Source: Aurelia coerulea
Lineage: Eukaryota; Cnidaria; Scyphozoa; Semaeostomeae; Ulmaridae
Reading direction: 5' to 3'
NCBI GenBank assembly: GCA_039566865.1
Contig: CM076944.1
Location: 18,064,501-18,128,500 of the forward strand
Length of the DNA stretch: 64,000 nt
The translations under genes and the position numbers were made by a program. Below the pieces are notes generated by a model. The model saw nothing but the letters and a program-made list of their open reading frames with translations, had not been told where the DNA came from and made no database searches. Positions 1 through 14,200 of this stretch are shown here, in pieces; positions within the stretch are counted from its first letter, which is position 1; the number at the start of each line of letters is the position of its first letter.

Positions 1-111
1 ATCAACACAAAATGTGTGGATTAACGCACTTTTTTAGCTACAATTGATATTATTAAAAGTATTGCGCTCATCGTTCTTTAAAATTTTAGTTCTGCCAGCT
101 ACTTCTTTTAT

Positions 112-128
112 AGCACTATATTAGTGCT
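112..128. other. Conserved satellite hairpin (representative copy)
   Basis: The motif AGCACTATATTAGTGCT has perfect 7-bp arms (AGCACTA/TAGTGCT) around a 3-base loop. It is present in most of the monomers in the array; in several classes one arm has changed (GCACGATATTAGTG, AACTATATTAGT). This copy stands for all of them. It is the most evident dyad in the monomer. Confidence 0.6.
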
Positions 129-2730
129 GCAGCAACCATTCTTGGAAACATTACTATAGACATTAGTTCTTTCTTCAGCCTTAATTTAGCGTTACTGCAT
201 CAACAAACATCGATTAATTAAATGTTTATTTTCTCAAAGAAAAACAAAATGTAAACACAAAAAGTTTGGATTAACGCACTTTATTAGCTACAATTCATAT
301 TATAAAGAGTATTGCGCTCATCGTTCTGCCAGTTCCACCAGTGACTTCTTTTATTGCACTATATTAGTGCTGCAGCAACCATTCTAGGAAACATTATCAT
401 AGACATTAGTTCTTTCTTCAGTGTTATTTTAGCTTTACTGCATCAACGAACATCGATTAATTAAATGTTTATTTTCTCAAAGAAAAACAAAATGTAAACA
501 CAAAAAGTGTGGATTACCACACGTTATTAGCTACAATTCATATTATAAAGGGTATTGCGCTCATCGTTCTTTAAAACTTTAGTTCTGCCAGCTGCTTCTT
601 TTATAGCACTATATTAGTGCTGAAGCAACCATTCTTGGAAATATTACTATATACATTAGTTCTTTCTTTAGTCTTATTTTAGCTTTACTGCATCAACAAA
701 CATCGATTAATTAAATAGATATTTTCTCATAGAAAACAAAATATAAACACAAAAAGTGTGGATTAACGCACTTTATTAGCTACATTTCATATTATAAAGG
801 GTATTGCGGTCATCGTTCTTTAAAACTTTAGTTCTGCCAGCTATTTCTTTTATAGCACGATATTAGTGATAAAGGAACCATTCTTGGAAACATTAATATA
901 GACATTAGTTCTTTCTTTAGTCTAATTTTAGCTTTACTGCATCAACAAACATCGATTAATTAAATGTTTATTTACTCAAAGAAAACAATAATTAAACACG
1001 AAAAGTGTGGATTACCGCACTTTAATAGCTACAATTCATTTTATAAAGAGTATTGCGCTCATCGTTCTTTAAAACTTTAGTTCTGCCAGCTACTTCTTTC
1101 ATAGCACTATATTAGTGCTGCAACAACCATTGTAGGAAACATTACTATAGACATTAGTTCTCTCTTCAGTCTTATTTTAGCTTTACTGCATCAACAAACA
1201 TCGATTAATTAAATGTTTATTTACTCAAAGAAAACAATAATTAAACACGAAAAGTGTGGATTACAGCACTTTAATAGCTACAATTCATTTTATAAAGAGT
1301 TTTGCGCAAACAAAATATAAACACAAAAAGTTTTTTATTAACGCACATTATGAGCAACAATTCATATTATAAAGGGTATTGCGCTCATTGTTCTTTAAAA
1401 CTTTAGTTCTGCCAGCTACTTCTTTTCTAGCACTATATTAGTGCTGCATGGACCATTCTTGGAAACATTAATATAGACATTAGTTCTTTCTTTAGTCTTA
1501 TTTTAGCTTTACTGCATCAGCAAACATCGATTAATTAAATGTTTATTTTCTCAAAGAAAACAAAATATAAAAACAAAAAAGTGTTGATTAACGCACATTT
1601 TATTAGCTACAATTCATATTATAAAGAGTATTGCGCTCATCGTTCTTTAAAACTTTAGTTCTGCCAGCTACTTCTTTTATAGCACTATACTAGTGCTGCA
1701 GCAACCATTCTTGGAAACATTATTATAGACATTAGTTCTTTCCTTACTGTCTTTATTGTCTTACTTTAGCTATACTGCATCAACAAACATCGATTAATTA
1801 AATGTTTATTTACTCAAAGAAAACAATAATTAAACACGAAAAGTGTGGATTACCGCACTTTAATAGCTACAATTCATTTTATAAAGAGTATTGCGCTCAT
1901 CGTTCTTTAAAACTTTAGTTCTGCCAGCTACTTCTTTTATAGCACTATATTAGTGCTGCAGCAACAGTTCTTGAAAACATTACTATAGACATTAGTTCTT
2001 TCTTTAGTCTTATTTTAGCTTTACTGCATCAACAAACATCGATTAATTAAATGTTTATTTTCTCAAAGAAAACAATAATTAAACACAAAAAGTTTGGATT
2101 ACCGCACTTTATTAGCTACAATTCATATTTTAAGGGGTATTGCGCTCATTGTTCTTTAAAACTTTAGTTCTGCCAGTTACTTCTTTTATAGCACTATATT
2201 AGTGCTGCAGCAACCATTCTTGGAAACATTATTATAGACATTAGTTCTGTCTTCAGTCTTATTTTTGCTTTACTGCAACAATAAACATCGATTAAATAAA
2301 TGTTTATTTACTCAAAGAAAACAAAATATGAACAAAAAATGTGTGGATTAACGCACTTTAATCGTTCTTGAAAACTTTAGTTCTGCCAGCTACTTCTTTT
2401 CTAGCACTATATTAATGCTGCATGGACCATTCTTGGAAACATTGATATAGACATTAGTTCTTTCTTTAGTCTTATTTTAGCTTTACTGCATCAACAAACA
2501 TCGAGTAATTGAATGCTTATTTTCTCAAAGAAAACAATAATTAAACACAAAAAGTGTGTATTAACGAAGTTTATTAGCTACAATTCATATTATAGAGAGT
2601 ATTGCGCAAATCGTTCTTTAAAACTTTAGTTCTGCCAGCTACTTCTTTCATAGCACTATATCAGTGCTGCAACAACCATTGTAGGAAACATTACTATAGA
2701 CATTAGTTATCTCTTCAGTCTTATTTTAGC

Positions 2731-2806
2731 TTTACTGCATCAACAAACATCGATTAATTAAATGTTTATTTACTGCATCAACAAACATCGATTAATTAAA
2801 TGTTTA
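2731..2806. repeat. 38-bp tandem duplication inside one monomer
   Basis: A 38-bp piece that starts TTTACTGCATCAACAAACAT and runs into ATGTTTAT occurs twice head to tail, starting at 2731 and again at 2769. It is a private mark of one HOR-A monomer and is carried in the corresponding monomers near 27940 and 37056. That confirms these are copies of the same unit. Confidence 0.85.
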
Positions 2807-3743
2807 TTTTCTCAAAGAAAACAATAGTTAAACACTTAAAGCTTGGATTACCGCACTTTATTAGCTACAATTCATATTTTAAGGGATATTGCGCTCATCG
2901 TTCTTTAAAACTTTAGTTCTGCCAGTCACTTCTTTTATAGCACTATATTAGTGCTGCAGCAACCATTCTTGGAAACATTATTATAGACATTAGTTCTTTC
3001 CTTACTGTCTTTTTTGTCTTACTTTAGCTATACTGCATCAACAAACATCGATTAATTAAATGTTTATTTTCTCAAAGAAAACAAAATATCAACACAAAAT
3101 GTGTGGATTAACGCACTTTTTTAGCTACAATTGATATTATTAAAAGTATTGCGCTCATCGTTCTTTAAAATTTTAGTTCTGCCAGCTACTTCTTTTATAG
3201 CACTATATTAGTGCTGCAGCAACCATTCTTGGAAACATTACTATAGATATTAGTTCTTTCTTTCGTCGTATTTTAGCTTTACTGCATCAACAAACATCGA
3301 TTAATTAAATGTTTATTTTCAAAAAGAAAACAAAATATAAACACAAAAAGTGTTGATTAACGCACTTTATTAGCTACAATGCATATTATAAAGAGTATTG
3401 CGCTCATCGTTCTTTACAACTTTGGTTCTGCCAGCTAGTTCTTTCATAGCACTCTATTATTGCTGCAGCAACCATTTTTGGAAACATTACTATAGATATT
3501 AGTTCTTTCTTTTGTCTTATTTTAGCTTTACTGCATCAACAAACATCGATTAATTAAATGTTTATTTTCAAAAAGAAAACAAAGTTTAAACACAAAAAGT
3601 TTGTATTAACGCACTTTATTAGCTACAATTCATATTATAAAGAGTATTGCGCTAATCGTTCTTTAAAACTTTAATTCTGCCAGCTACTTCTTTTATAGTA
3701 CTATATTAGTGCTGCAGCAACCATTCTTTGAAACATTATGATA

Positions 3744-3949
3744 CCGGGTGTTCCAAAATGATGTATTATCGTTTGATTGCTTATATGTCCATAAAGTTGA
3801 GCCAATTTCAAAACTGGTAAAACACAACCAACATCTTAACATCCAATTTAGCCTTAATCAATCAAAAGAAACAAAGAGTTTGAAAATCGTTTCATTGGTT
3901 ATGGACATGTAACAAATCAAACAATAATACATCATTTTGGGACACCCGG
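3744..3949. mobile_element. Mariner-type MITE, copy 1 (206 bp)
   Basis: This is a 206-bp non-coding insert in a satellite monomer. Its ends are inverted: the left begins CCGGGTGTTCCAAAATGATG and the right is its reverse complement with one mismatch in that stretch. The similarity continues inward for about 35 bp with few changes, and weaker pairing around ATGTCCATAA extends it further. It is flanked by TA on both sides (3742-3743 and 3950-3951). Removing the insert plus one TA leaves a normal monomer reading ATTATGATAGACATTAG. A TA duplication and a GGGTGTYCCAAAA-like end are typical of Tc1/mariner elements. There is no ORF, so it is non-autonomous. Confidence 0.85.
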
Positions 3950-6900
3950 TAGACATTAGTTCTTTCTTTACTGTCTTTATTGTCTTACTTTAGCTTTACA
4001 GCATCAACAAAGATCGATTAATTAAATGTTTATTTTCGAAAAGAAAACAAAATATTAACACAAAAAGTTTGGATTAAGGCACGTTATTAGCTACAATTCA
4101 TATTATAAAATGTATTGCGCTCATCATTCTTTAAAACTTTAGTTCTGCCAGCTACTTCTTTTATAGCACTAGTTCTTTCTTTACTGTCTTTATTGTCTTA
4201 CTTTAGCTTTACTGCATCAACAAACATCGATTAATTTAATGTTTATTTTCTCAAAGAAAATAAAATATCAACACAAAAAGTGTGGAGTAACTTACTTTAT
4301 TAGCTACAATTCATATTATAAAGGTTATTGCGCTCATCGTTCTTTAAAACTTTAGTTCTGCCAGCTCCTTCTTTTATAGGACGATATTAGTGCTGCAACA
4401 ACCATTGTAGGAAACATTACTATAGACATTAGTTCTTTCTTTAGTCTTTTTTTAGCTTTACTGCAACAATAAACATCGATGATTTAAATGTTTATTTTGT
4501 AAAGGAAAACAAAATATAAACACAAAAAGTTTGGATTAACGCACTTTTTTAGCAACAATTCATATTATAAAGGGTATTGCGCTCATCGTTCTTTAAAACT
4601 TTAGTTATGCAAGCTACTTCTTTTATAGCACTATATTAGTGCTGCAGGAATCATTCTTGGAAACATTAATATAGACATTAGTTCTTTCTTTACTCTGATT
4701 TTAGCTTTACTGCATCAACAAACAATGATTAATTAAATGTTTATTTTCTCAAAGAAAACAGTATATAAACACAAAAAGTTTGCATTAACGCACTTTATTG
4801 GCTACAATTCATATTATGAAGAGCATTGCGCTCATTGTTCTGCCAGTTCCACCAGTGACTTCTTTTATGGCACTATATTAGTGCTGCAGCAACAATTCTA
4901 GGAAATATTACTATAGACATTAGTTCTTTCTTCAGCCTTAATTTAGCGTTACTGCATCAACAAACATCGATTAATTAAATGTTTATTTTCTCAAAGAAAA
5001 ACAAAATGTAAACACAAAAAGTTTGGATTAACGCACTTTATTAGCTACAATTCATATTATAAAGAGTATTGCGTTCATCGTTCTTTAAAACTTTAGTTCT
5101 GCCAGCTACTTCTTTTATAGCACTATATTAGTGCTGCAGCAACCATTCTTCGAAACATTAAGATAGACATTAGTTCTTTCTTTAGTCTTATTTTAGCTTT
5201 ACTGCATCAGCAAACATCGATTAATTAAATGTTTATTTTCTCAAAGAAAACAAAATATAAAAATAAAAAAAAGTGAGGATTAACGCACTTTTTATTAGCT
5301 ACAATTCATATTATAAAGAGTATTGCGCTCATCGTTCTTTAAAACTTTAGTTCTGCCAGCTACTTCTTTCATAGCACTATATTAGTGCTGCAACAACCAT
5401 TGTAGGAAACATTACTATAGACATTATTTCTCTCTTCAGTCTTATTTTAGCTTTACTGCATCAACAAACATCGATTAATTAAATGTTTATTTACTCAAAG
5501 AAAACAATAATTAAACACGAAAAGTGTGGATTACCGCACTTTAATAGCTACAATTCATTTTATAAAGAGTATTGCGCTCATCGTTCTTTAAAACTTTAGT
5601 TCTGCCAGCTACTTCTTTCATAGCACTATATTAGTGCTGCAACAACAATTGTAGGAAACATTACTATAGACATTAGTTCTCTCTTCAGTCTTATTTTAGC
5701 TTTACTGCATCAACAAACATCGATTAATTAAATGTTTATTTTCTCAAAGAAAACAATAATTAAACACAAAAAGTTTGGATTACCGCACTTTATTAGCTAC
5801 AATTCATATTTTAAGGGGTATTGCGCTCATCGTTCTTTAAAACTTTAGTTCTGCCAGTTACTTCTTTTATACCATATTTATAGTGCTGCAGCAACCATTT
5901 TTGGAAACATTATTATAGACATTAGTTCTTTCCTTACTGTCTTTATTGTCTTACTTTAGCTATGCTGCATCAACAAACATCGATTAATTAAATGTTTATT
6001 TACTCAAAAAAAAACAATAATTAAACACGAAAAGTGTGGATTACCGCACTTTAATAGCTAGAATTCATTTTATAAAGAGTATTGCACTCATCGTTATTAA
6101 AACTTTAGTTCTGCCAGTGACTCCTTTTATACACAATATTAGTGCTGCAGCAACCATTGTAGGAAACATTACTATAGACATTAGTTCTTTCTTCAGTCTT
6201 ATTTTAGCTTTACTGCATCAACAAACATCGATTAAATAAATGTTTATTTTCTCCAAGAAAACAATAATTAAACACAAAAAGTGTGAATTACCGCACTTTA
6301 TTAGCTACAATTCATATTATAAGGGGTATTGCGCTCATTGTTCTTTAAAACTTTAGTTCTGCCAGTTACTTCTTTTATAGCACTATATTAGTGCTGCAGC
6401 AACCATTCTTGGAAACATTATTATAGACATTAGTTCTGTCTTCAGTCTTATTTTCGCTTTACTGCAACAATAAACATCGATTATTTAAATGTATATTTTC
6501 TCAAGGAAAACAATAATTAAACACGAAAAGTGTGGATTACCGCACTTTAATAGCTAGAATTCATTTTATAAAGAGTATTGCGCTCATCGTTCTTTAAAAC
6601 ATTAGTTCTGCCAGCTACTTCTTTTATAGCACTATACTAGTGCTGCAGCAATCATTCTTCGAAATATTACTATAGACATTAGTTCTTTCTTTAGTCTTAT
6701 TTTAGCTTTACTGCATCAGCAAAAATCGATTAATTAAATGTTTATTTTCTCAAAGAAAGCAAAATATCAACAAAAAATGTGTTGATTAACGCACTTTTTA
6801 TTAGCTACAATTCATATTATAAAGAGTATTGCGCTCATCGTTCTTTAAAACTTTAGTTCTGCCAGCTACTTCTTTTCTAGCACTATATTAGTGCTGCATG

Positions 6901-7528
6901 GACCATTCTTGGAAACATTAATATAGACATTAGTTCTCTCTTTAGTCTTATTTTAGCTTTACTGTATCAGCAAACATCGATTAATTAAATGTTTATTTTC
7001 TCAAAGAATACAAAATATAAAAACAAAAAAGTGTGGATTAACGCACTTTTTATTAGCTACATTTCATATTATAAAGAGTATTGCGCTCATCGTTCTTTAA
7101 AACTTTAGTTCTGCCAGCTACTTCTTTTATAGCACTATATTAGTGCTGCAGCAACAGTTCTTGAAAACATTACTATAGACATTAGTTCTTTCTTTAGTCT
7201 TATTTTAGCTTTACTGCATCAACAAACATCGATTAATTAAATGTTTATTTTCTCAAAGAAAACAATAATTAAACACTTAAAGCTTGGATTACCGCACTTT
7301 ATTAGCTACAATTCATATTTTAAGGGATATTGCGCTCATCGTTCTTTAAAACTTTAGTTCTGCCAGTCACTTCTTTTATAGCACTATATTAGTGCTGCAT
7401 CAACCATTCTTGGAAACATTTTTATAGACATTAGTTCTTTCCTTACTGTCTTTATTGTCTTAATTTAGCTATACTGCATCAACAAACATCGATTAATTAA
7501 ATGTTTATTTTCTCAAAGAAAACAAAAT

Positions 7529-10500
7529 ATCAACACAAAATGTGTGGATTAACGCACTTTCTTAGCTACAATTGATATTATTAAAAGTATTGCGCTCATC
7601 GTTCTTTAAAATTTTAGTTCTGCCAGCTACTTCTTTTATAGCACTATATTAGTGCTGCAGCAACCATTCTTGGAAACATTACTATAGACATTAGTTCTTT
7701 CTTCAGCCTTAATTTAGCGTTACTGCATCAACAAACATCGATTAATTAAATGTTTATTTTCTCAAAGAAAAACAAAATGTAAACACAAAAAGTTTGGATT
7801 AACGCACTTTATTAGCTACAATTCATATTATAAAGAGTATTGCGCTCATCGTTCTGCCAGTTCCACCAGTGACTTCTTTTATTGCACTATATTAGTGCTG
7901 CAGCAACCATTCTAGGAAACATTATCATAGACATTAGTTCTTTCTTCAGTGTTATTTTAGCTTTACTGCATCAACGAACATCGATTAATTAAATGTTTAT
8001 TTTCTCAAAGAAAAACAAAATGTAAACACAAAAAGTGTGGATTACCACACGTTATTAGCTACAATTCATATTATAAAGGGTATTGCGCTCATCGTTCTTT
8101 AAAACTTTAGTTCTGCCAGCTGCTTCTTTTATAGCACTATATTAGTGCTGAAGCAACCATTCTTGGAAATATTACTATATACATTAGTTCTTTCTTTAGT
8201 CTTATTTTAGCTTTACTGCATCAACAAACATCGATTAATTAAATAGATATTTTCTCATAGAAAACAAAATATAAACACAAAAAGTGTGGATTAACGCACT
8301 TTATTAGCTACATTTCATATTATAAAGGGTATTGCGGTCATCGTTCTTTAAAACTTTAGTTCTGCCAGCTATTTCTTTTATAGCACGATATTAGTGATAA
8401 AGGAACCATTCTTGGAAACATTAATATAGACATTAGTTCTTTCTTTAGTCTAATTTTAGCTTTACTGCATCAACAAACATCGATTAATTAAATGTTTATT
8501 TACTCAAAGAAAACAATAATTAAACACGAAAAGTGTGGATTACCGCACTTTAATAGCTACAATTCATTTTATAAAGAGTATTGCGCTCATCGTTCTTTAA
8601 AACTTTAGTTCTGCCAGCTACTTCTTTCATAGCACTATATTAGTGCTGCAACAACCATTGTAGGAAACATTACTATAGACATTAGTTCTCTCTTCAGTCT
8701 TATTTTAGCTTTACTGCATCAACAAACATCGATTAATTAAATGTTTATTTACTCAAAGAAAACAATAATTAAACACGAAAAGTGTGGATTACAGCACTTT
8801 AATAGCTACAATTCATTTTATAAAGAGTTTTGCGCAAACAAAATATAAACACAAAAAGTTTTTTATTAACGCACATTATGAGCAACAATTCATATTATAA
8901 AGGGTATTGCGCTCATTGTTCTTTAAAACTTTAGTTCTGCCAGCTACTTCTTTTCTAGCACTATATTAGTGCTGCATGGACCATTCTTGGAAACATTAAT
9001 ATAGACATTAGTTCTTTCTTTAGTCTTATTTTAGCTTTACTGCATCAGCAAACATCGATTAATTAAATGTTTATTTTCTCAAAGAAAACAAAATATAAAA
9101 ACAAAAAAGTGTTGATTAACGCACATTTTATTAGCTACAATTCATATTATAAAGAGTATTGCGCTCATCGTTCTTTAAAACTTTAGTTCTGCCAGCTACT
9201 TCTTTTATAGCACTATACTAGTGCTGCAGCAACCATTCTTGGAAACATTATTATAGACATTAGTTCTTTCCTTACTGTCTTTATTGTCTTACTTTAGCTA
9301 TACTGCATCAACAAACATCGATTAATTAAATGTTTATTTACTCAAAGAAAACAATAATTAAACACGAAAAGTGTGGATTACCGCACTTTAATAGCTACAA
9401 TTCATTTTATAAAGAGTATTGCGCTCATCGTTCTTTAAAACTTTAGTTCTGCCAGCTACTTCTTTTATAGCACTATATTAGTGCTGCAGCAACCATTCTA
9501 GGAAACATTATCATAGACATTAGTTCTTTCTTCAGTGTTATTTTAGCTTTACTGCATCAACGAACATCGATTAATTAAATGTTTATTTTCTCAAAGAAAA
9601 ACAAAATGTAAACACAAAAAGTGTGGATTACCACACGTTATTAGCTACAATTCATATTATAAAGGGTATTGCGCTCATCGTTCTTTAAAACTTTAGTTCT
9701 GCCAGCTGCTTCTTTTATAGCACTATATTAGTGCTGAAGCAACCATTCTTGGAAATATTACTATATACATTAGTTCTTTCTTTAGTCTTATTTTAGCTTT
9801 ACTGCATCAACAAACATCGATTAATTAAATAGATATTTTCTCATAGAAAACAAAATATAAACACAAAAAGTGTGGATTAACGCACTTTATTAGCTACATT
9901 TCATATTATAAAGGGTATTGCGGTCATCGTTCTTTAAAACTTTAGTTCTGCCAGCTATTTCTTTTATAGCACGATATTAGTGATAAAGGAACCATTCTTG
10001 GAAACATTAATATAGACATTAGTTCTTTCTTTAGTCTAATTTTAGCTTTACTGCATCAACAAACATCGATTAATTAAATGTTTATTTACTCAAAGAAAAC
10101 AATAATTAAACACGAAAAGTGTGGATTACCGCACTTTAATAGCTACAATTCATTTTATAAAGAGTATTGCGCTCATCGTTCTTTAAAACTTTAGTTCTGC
10201 CAGCTACTTCTTTCATAGCACTATATTAGTGCTGCAACAACCATTGTAGGAAACATTACTATAGACATTAGTTCTCTCTTCAGTCTTATTTTAGCTTTAC
10301 TGCATCAACAAACATCGATTAATTAAATGTTTATTTACTCAAAGAAAACAATAATTAAACACGAAAAGTGTGGATTACAGCACTTTAATAGCTACAATTC
10401 ATTTTATAAAGAGTTTTGCGCAAACAAAATATAAACACAAAAAGTTTTTTATTAACGCACATTATGAGCAACAATTCATATTATAAAGGGTATTGCGCTC

Positions 10501-11243
10501 ATTGTTCTTTAAAACTTTAGTTCTGCCGGCTACTTCTTTTCTAGCACTATATTAGTGCTGCATGGACCATTCTTGGAAACATTAATATAGACATTAGTTC
10601 TTTCTTTAGTCTTATTTTAGCTTTACTGCATCAGCAAACATCGATTAATTAAATGTTTATTTTCTCAAAGAAAACAAAATATAAAAACAAAAAAGTGTTG
10701 ATTAACGCACATTTTATTAGCTACAATTCATATTATAAAGAGTATTGCGCTCATCGTTCTTTAAAACTTTAGTTCTGCCAGCTACTTCTTTTATAGCACT
10801 ATACTAGTGCTGCAGCAACCATTCTTGGAAACATTATTATAGACATTAGTTCTTTCCTTACTGTCTTTATTGTCTTACTTTAGCTATACTGCATCAACAA
10901 ACATCGATTAATTAAATGTTTATTTACTCAAAGAAAACAATAATTAAACACGAAAAGTGTGGATTACCGCACTTTAATAGCTACAATTCATTTTATAAAG
11001 AGTATTGCGCTCATCGTTCTTTAAAACTTTAGTTCTGCCAGCTACTTCTTTTATAGCACTATATTAGTGCTGCAGCAACAGTTCTTGAAAACATTACTAT
11101 AGACATTAGTTCTTTCTTTAGTCTTATTTTAGCTTTACTGCATCAACAAACATCGATTAATTAAATGTTTATTTTCTCAAAGAAAACAATAATTAAACAC
11201 AAAAAGTTTGGATTACCGCACTTTATTAGCTACAATTCATATT
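7529..11243. repeat. Satellite HOR-A unit, partial copy 2 with extra 1,586-bp segment
   Basis: Position 7529 repeats position 1 and follows it to about base 1952 of the unit. A 1,586-bp segment is then present twice before the unit continues. At about 11243 the similarity to HOR-A stops, in the monomer portion ATTCATATT, and the array switches to other monomer types. The whole interval matches 32738-36451, including private marks such as C at 7561 (32770 in the other copy) and G at 10528 (35736). The two stretches are therefore copies of one event and not independent amplifications. Confidence 0.85.
7895..11066. repeat. 1,586-bp tandem duplication inside HOR-A
   Basis: Two adjacent segments, 7895-9480 and 9481-11066, repeat the same succession of about 6.5 monomers. 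In the first HOR-A unit the segment is present once, at 367-1952. The second segment differs from the first by at least one base (G at 10528, in TGCCGGCTAC). The length is not a whole number of standard monomers because it contains truncated ones. Confidence 0.85.
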
Positions 11244-14200
11244 ATAAAGAGCATTGCGCTCATCGTTCTTTAAAACTTTAGTTCTGCCAGCTACTTCTTT
11301 CATAGCACTATATTAGTGCTGCAGCAACCATTGTAGGAAACATTACTATAGACATTAGTTCTCTCTTCAGTCTCATTTTAGCTTTCCTGCAACAATAAAC
11401 ATCGATTATTTAAATGTTTATTTTCTCAAGGAAAACAAAATATAAACACAAAAAGGTTTTTATTAACGCACTTTATGAGCAACAATTCATATTATAAAGA
11501 GAATTGTGCTCATCGTTCTTTACAACTTTGGTTCTGCCAGCTGTTCCTTTTATAGCACTATATTAGTGCTGCTGCAACCATTCATGGAAACATTAATATA
11601 GACATTAGATCTTTCATTAGTCTTATGTTAGCTTTACTGCATCAACAAACATCGATTAATTAAATGTATATTTTCTCATAGAAAACAAAATATAAATACA
11701 AAAATGGTGGATTAACGCACTTTATTAGCTACATTTCATATTATAAAGGGTATTGCGCTCATCGTTCTTTAAAACTTTAGTTCTGCCAGCTACTTCTTTT
11801 ATAGCACTATATTAGTGATACAGGAACCATTCTTGGAAACATTAATATAGACATTAGTTCTTTCTTTAGTCTTATTTTAGCATTACTGCATCAACAAACA
11901 TCGATTAATTAAATGTTTATTTTCTCAAAGAAAAACAAAATGTAAACACAAAAAGTTTGGATTAACGCACTTTATTAGCTACAATTCATATTATAAAGAG
12001 CATTGCGCTCATCGTTCTGCCAGTTCCACCAGTGACTTCTATTATGGCACTATATTAGTGCTGCAGCAACAATTCTAGGAAGCATTACTATAGACATTAG
12101 TTCTTTCTTCAGTCTTATTTCAGCTTTACTGCATCAACAAACATCGAATAATTAAATGTTTATTTCCACAAAGAAAACAAAATATAAACACAAAAAGTGT
12201 GGATTAACACACTTTATTAGCTACAATTCATATTATAGAGAGTATTGCGCTCTTCGTTCTTTAAAACTTTAGTTCTGCAAGCTATTTCTTTTATAGCACT
12301 ATATTAGTGCTGGAGCAACCATTCTTGGAAATATTACTATAGACATTAGTTCTTTCTTTAGTCTTATTTTAGCTTTACTATATCAGCAAACATCGATTAA
12401 TTTAATGTTTATTTTCTCAAAGAAAACAAATTATAAAAACAAAAACGTTTGGATTAACGCACTTTTTATTAGCTACAATTCATATTATAAAGAGAATTGC
12501 GCTCATCGTTCTTTACAACTTTGGTTCTGCCAGCTGTTCCTTTTATAGCACTACATTAGTGTTGCAGCAACCTTGCTTGGAAAAATTACTATAGACATTT
12601 GTTGTTTCTTAGTCTTATCTTAAATTTACTGTATCAACAATCATCGATTAATAAAATGTTTATTTTCCCAAAGAAAACAAAATATCAACAGAAAAAGTGT
12701 GGATAAACGCACTTTATTAGCTACAATTCATATTATAAAGAGTATTGCGCTCATCGTTCTTTAAAACTTTAGTTCTGCCAGCTACTTCTATTATAGCACT
12801 ATATTAGTGATACAGGAACCATTCTTGGAAACATTAATATAGACATTTGTTGTTTCTTAGTCTTATTTTAAATTTACTGTATCAACAATCATCGATTAAT
12901 TAAATGTTTATTTTCCCAAAGAAAACAAAATATAAACAGAAAAAGTGTGGATAAACGCACTTTATTAGCTACAATTCATATTATAAAGAGTATTGCGCTC
13001 ATCGTTCTTTAAAACTTTAGTTCTGCCAGCTATTTCTTTCATAGCACTATATTAGTGCTGCAACAACCATTGTAGGAAACATTACTATAGACATTAATTC
13101 TCTCTTCAGTCTTATTTTAGCTTTACTGCAACAATAAACATCGATTATTTAAATGTTTATTTTCTCAAGGAAAACAAAATATAAACACAAAAAGATTTTA
13201 TTAACGCACTTTATGAGCAACAATTCATATTATAAAGAGAATTGCGCTCATCGTTCTTTACAACTTTGGTTCTGCCAGCTGTTCCTTTTATAGCACTATA
13301 TTAGTGCTGCTGCAACCATTCATGGAAACATTAATATAGACATTAGATCTTTCATTAGTCTTATGTTAGCTTTACTGCATCAACAAACATCGATTAATTA
13401 AATGTATATTTTCTCATAGAAAACAAAATATAAATACAAAAAGTGTGGATTAATGCACTTTATTAGCTACATTTCATATTATAAAGGGTATTGCGCTCAT
13501 CGTTCTTTAAAACTTTAGTTCTGCCAGCTACTTCTTTTATAGCACTATATTAGTGATACAGGAACCATTCTTGGAAACATTAATATAGACATTAGTTCTT
13601 TCTTTAGTCTTATTTTAGCATTACTGCATCAACAAACATCGATTAATTAAATGTTTATTTTCTCAAAGAAAAACAAAATGTAAACACAAAAAGTGTGGAT
13701 TACCGCACGTTATTATTTACAATTCATATTATAAAGAGTATTGCGTTCATCGTTCTTTAACACTTTAGTTCTGCTAGCTATTTCTTTTATAGCACTATAT
13801 TAGTGCTGGAGCAACCATTCTTTGAAATATTACTATAGTAATTAGTTCTTTCTTTTGTCTTATTTTAGCTTAACTGCATGAACAAACATCGATTAATTAA
13901 CTGTTTATTTTCTCAAGGAAAAGAAAATATAAACGCAAAAAGTTTGGATTAACGCACTTTATTAGCAACAACTCGTATAATAAAGGGTATTGCGCTCATC
14001 GTTCTTTAAAACTTTAGCTCTGCCAGTGACTTCTTTTATAAACTATATTAGTGATACAGGAACCATTCTTGGAAACATTAATATAGACATTTGTTGTTTC
14101 TTAGTCTTATTTTAAATTTACTGTATCAACAATCATCGATTAATTAAATGTTTATTTTCCCAAAGAAAACAAAATATAAACAGAAAAAGTGTGGAAAAAC

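Larger units (their letters stand above)
1..7528. repeat. Satellite HOR-A unit, copy 1 (7,528 bp)
   Basis: This stretch is head-to-tail satellite monomers of about 245-250 bp. Each monomer can be followed by the recurring marks TGTGGATTAACGCACTTT, GCTACAATTCATATTATAA, ATTGCGCTCATCGTTCT, AGCACTATATTAGTGCT and ATCGATTAATTAAATG. Individual monomers carry private variants, including deletions near 1300, 2360 and 4170 and a 38-bp duplication at 2731-2806. The same order of variants restarts at 7529, so the higher-order period is 7,528 bp. The unit recurs at 25210-32737 with almost no differences. There is no coding potential: the short open frames are the same satellite frame repeated, and many of them begin at GTG. 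The edges of the unit are arbitrary because the window starts inside the array. Confidence 0.9.

Noticed and set aside
6036..6239. Recurring 61-70 aa open frames in the satellite (also at 23717, 31245, 43980, 51385, 56289, 57942, 58450)
   Set aside because: They are monomer sequence open by chance, and several start at GTG. They recur only because the DNA repeats. Other monomers have stops in the same frame, and there is no sign of protein-level constraint.
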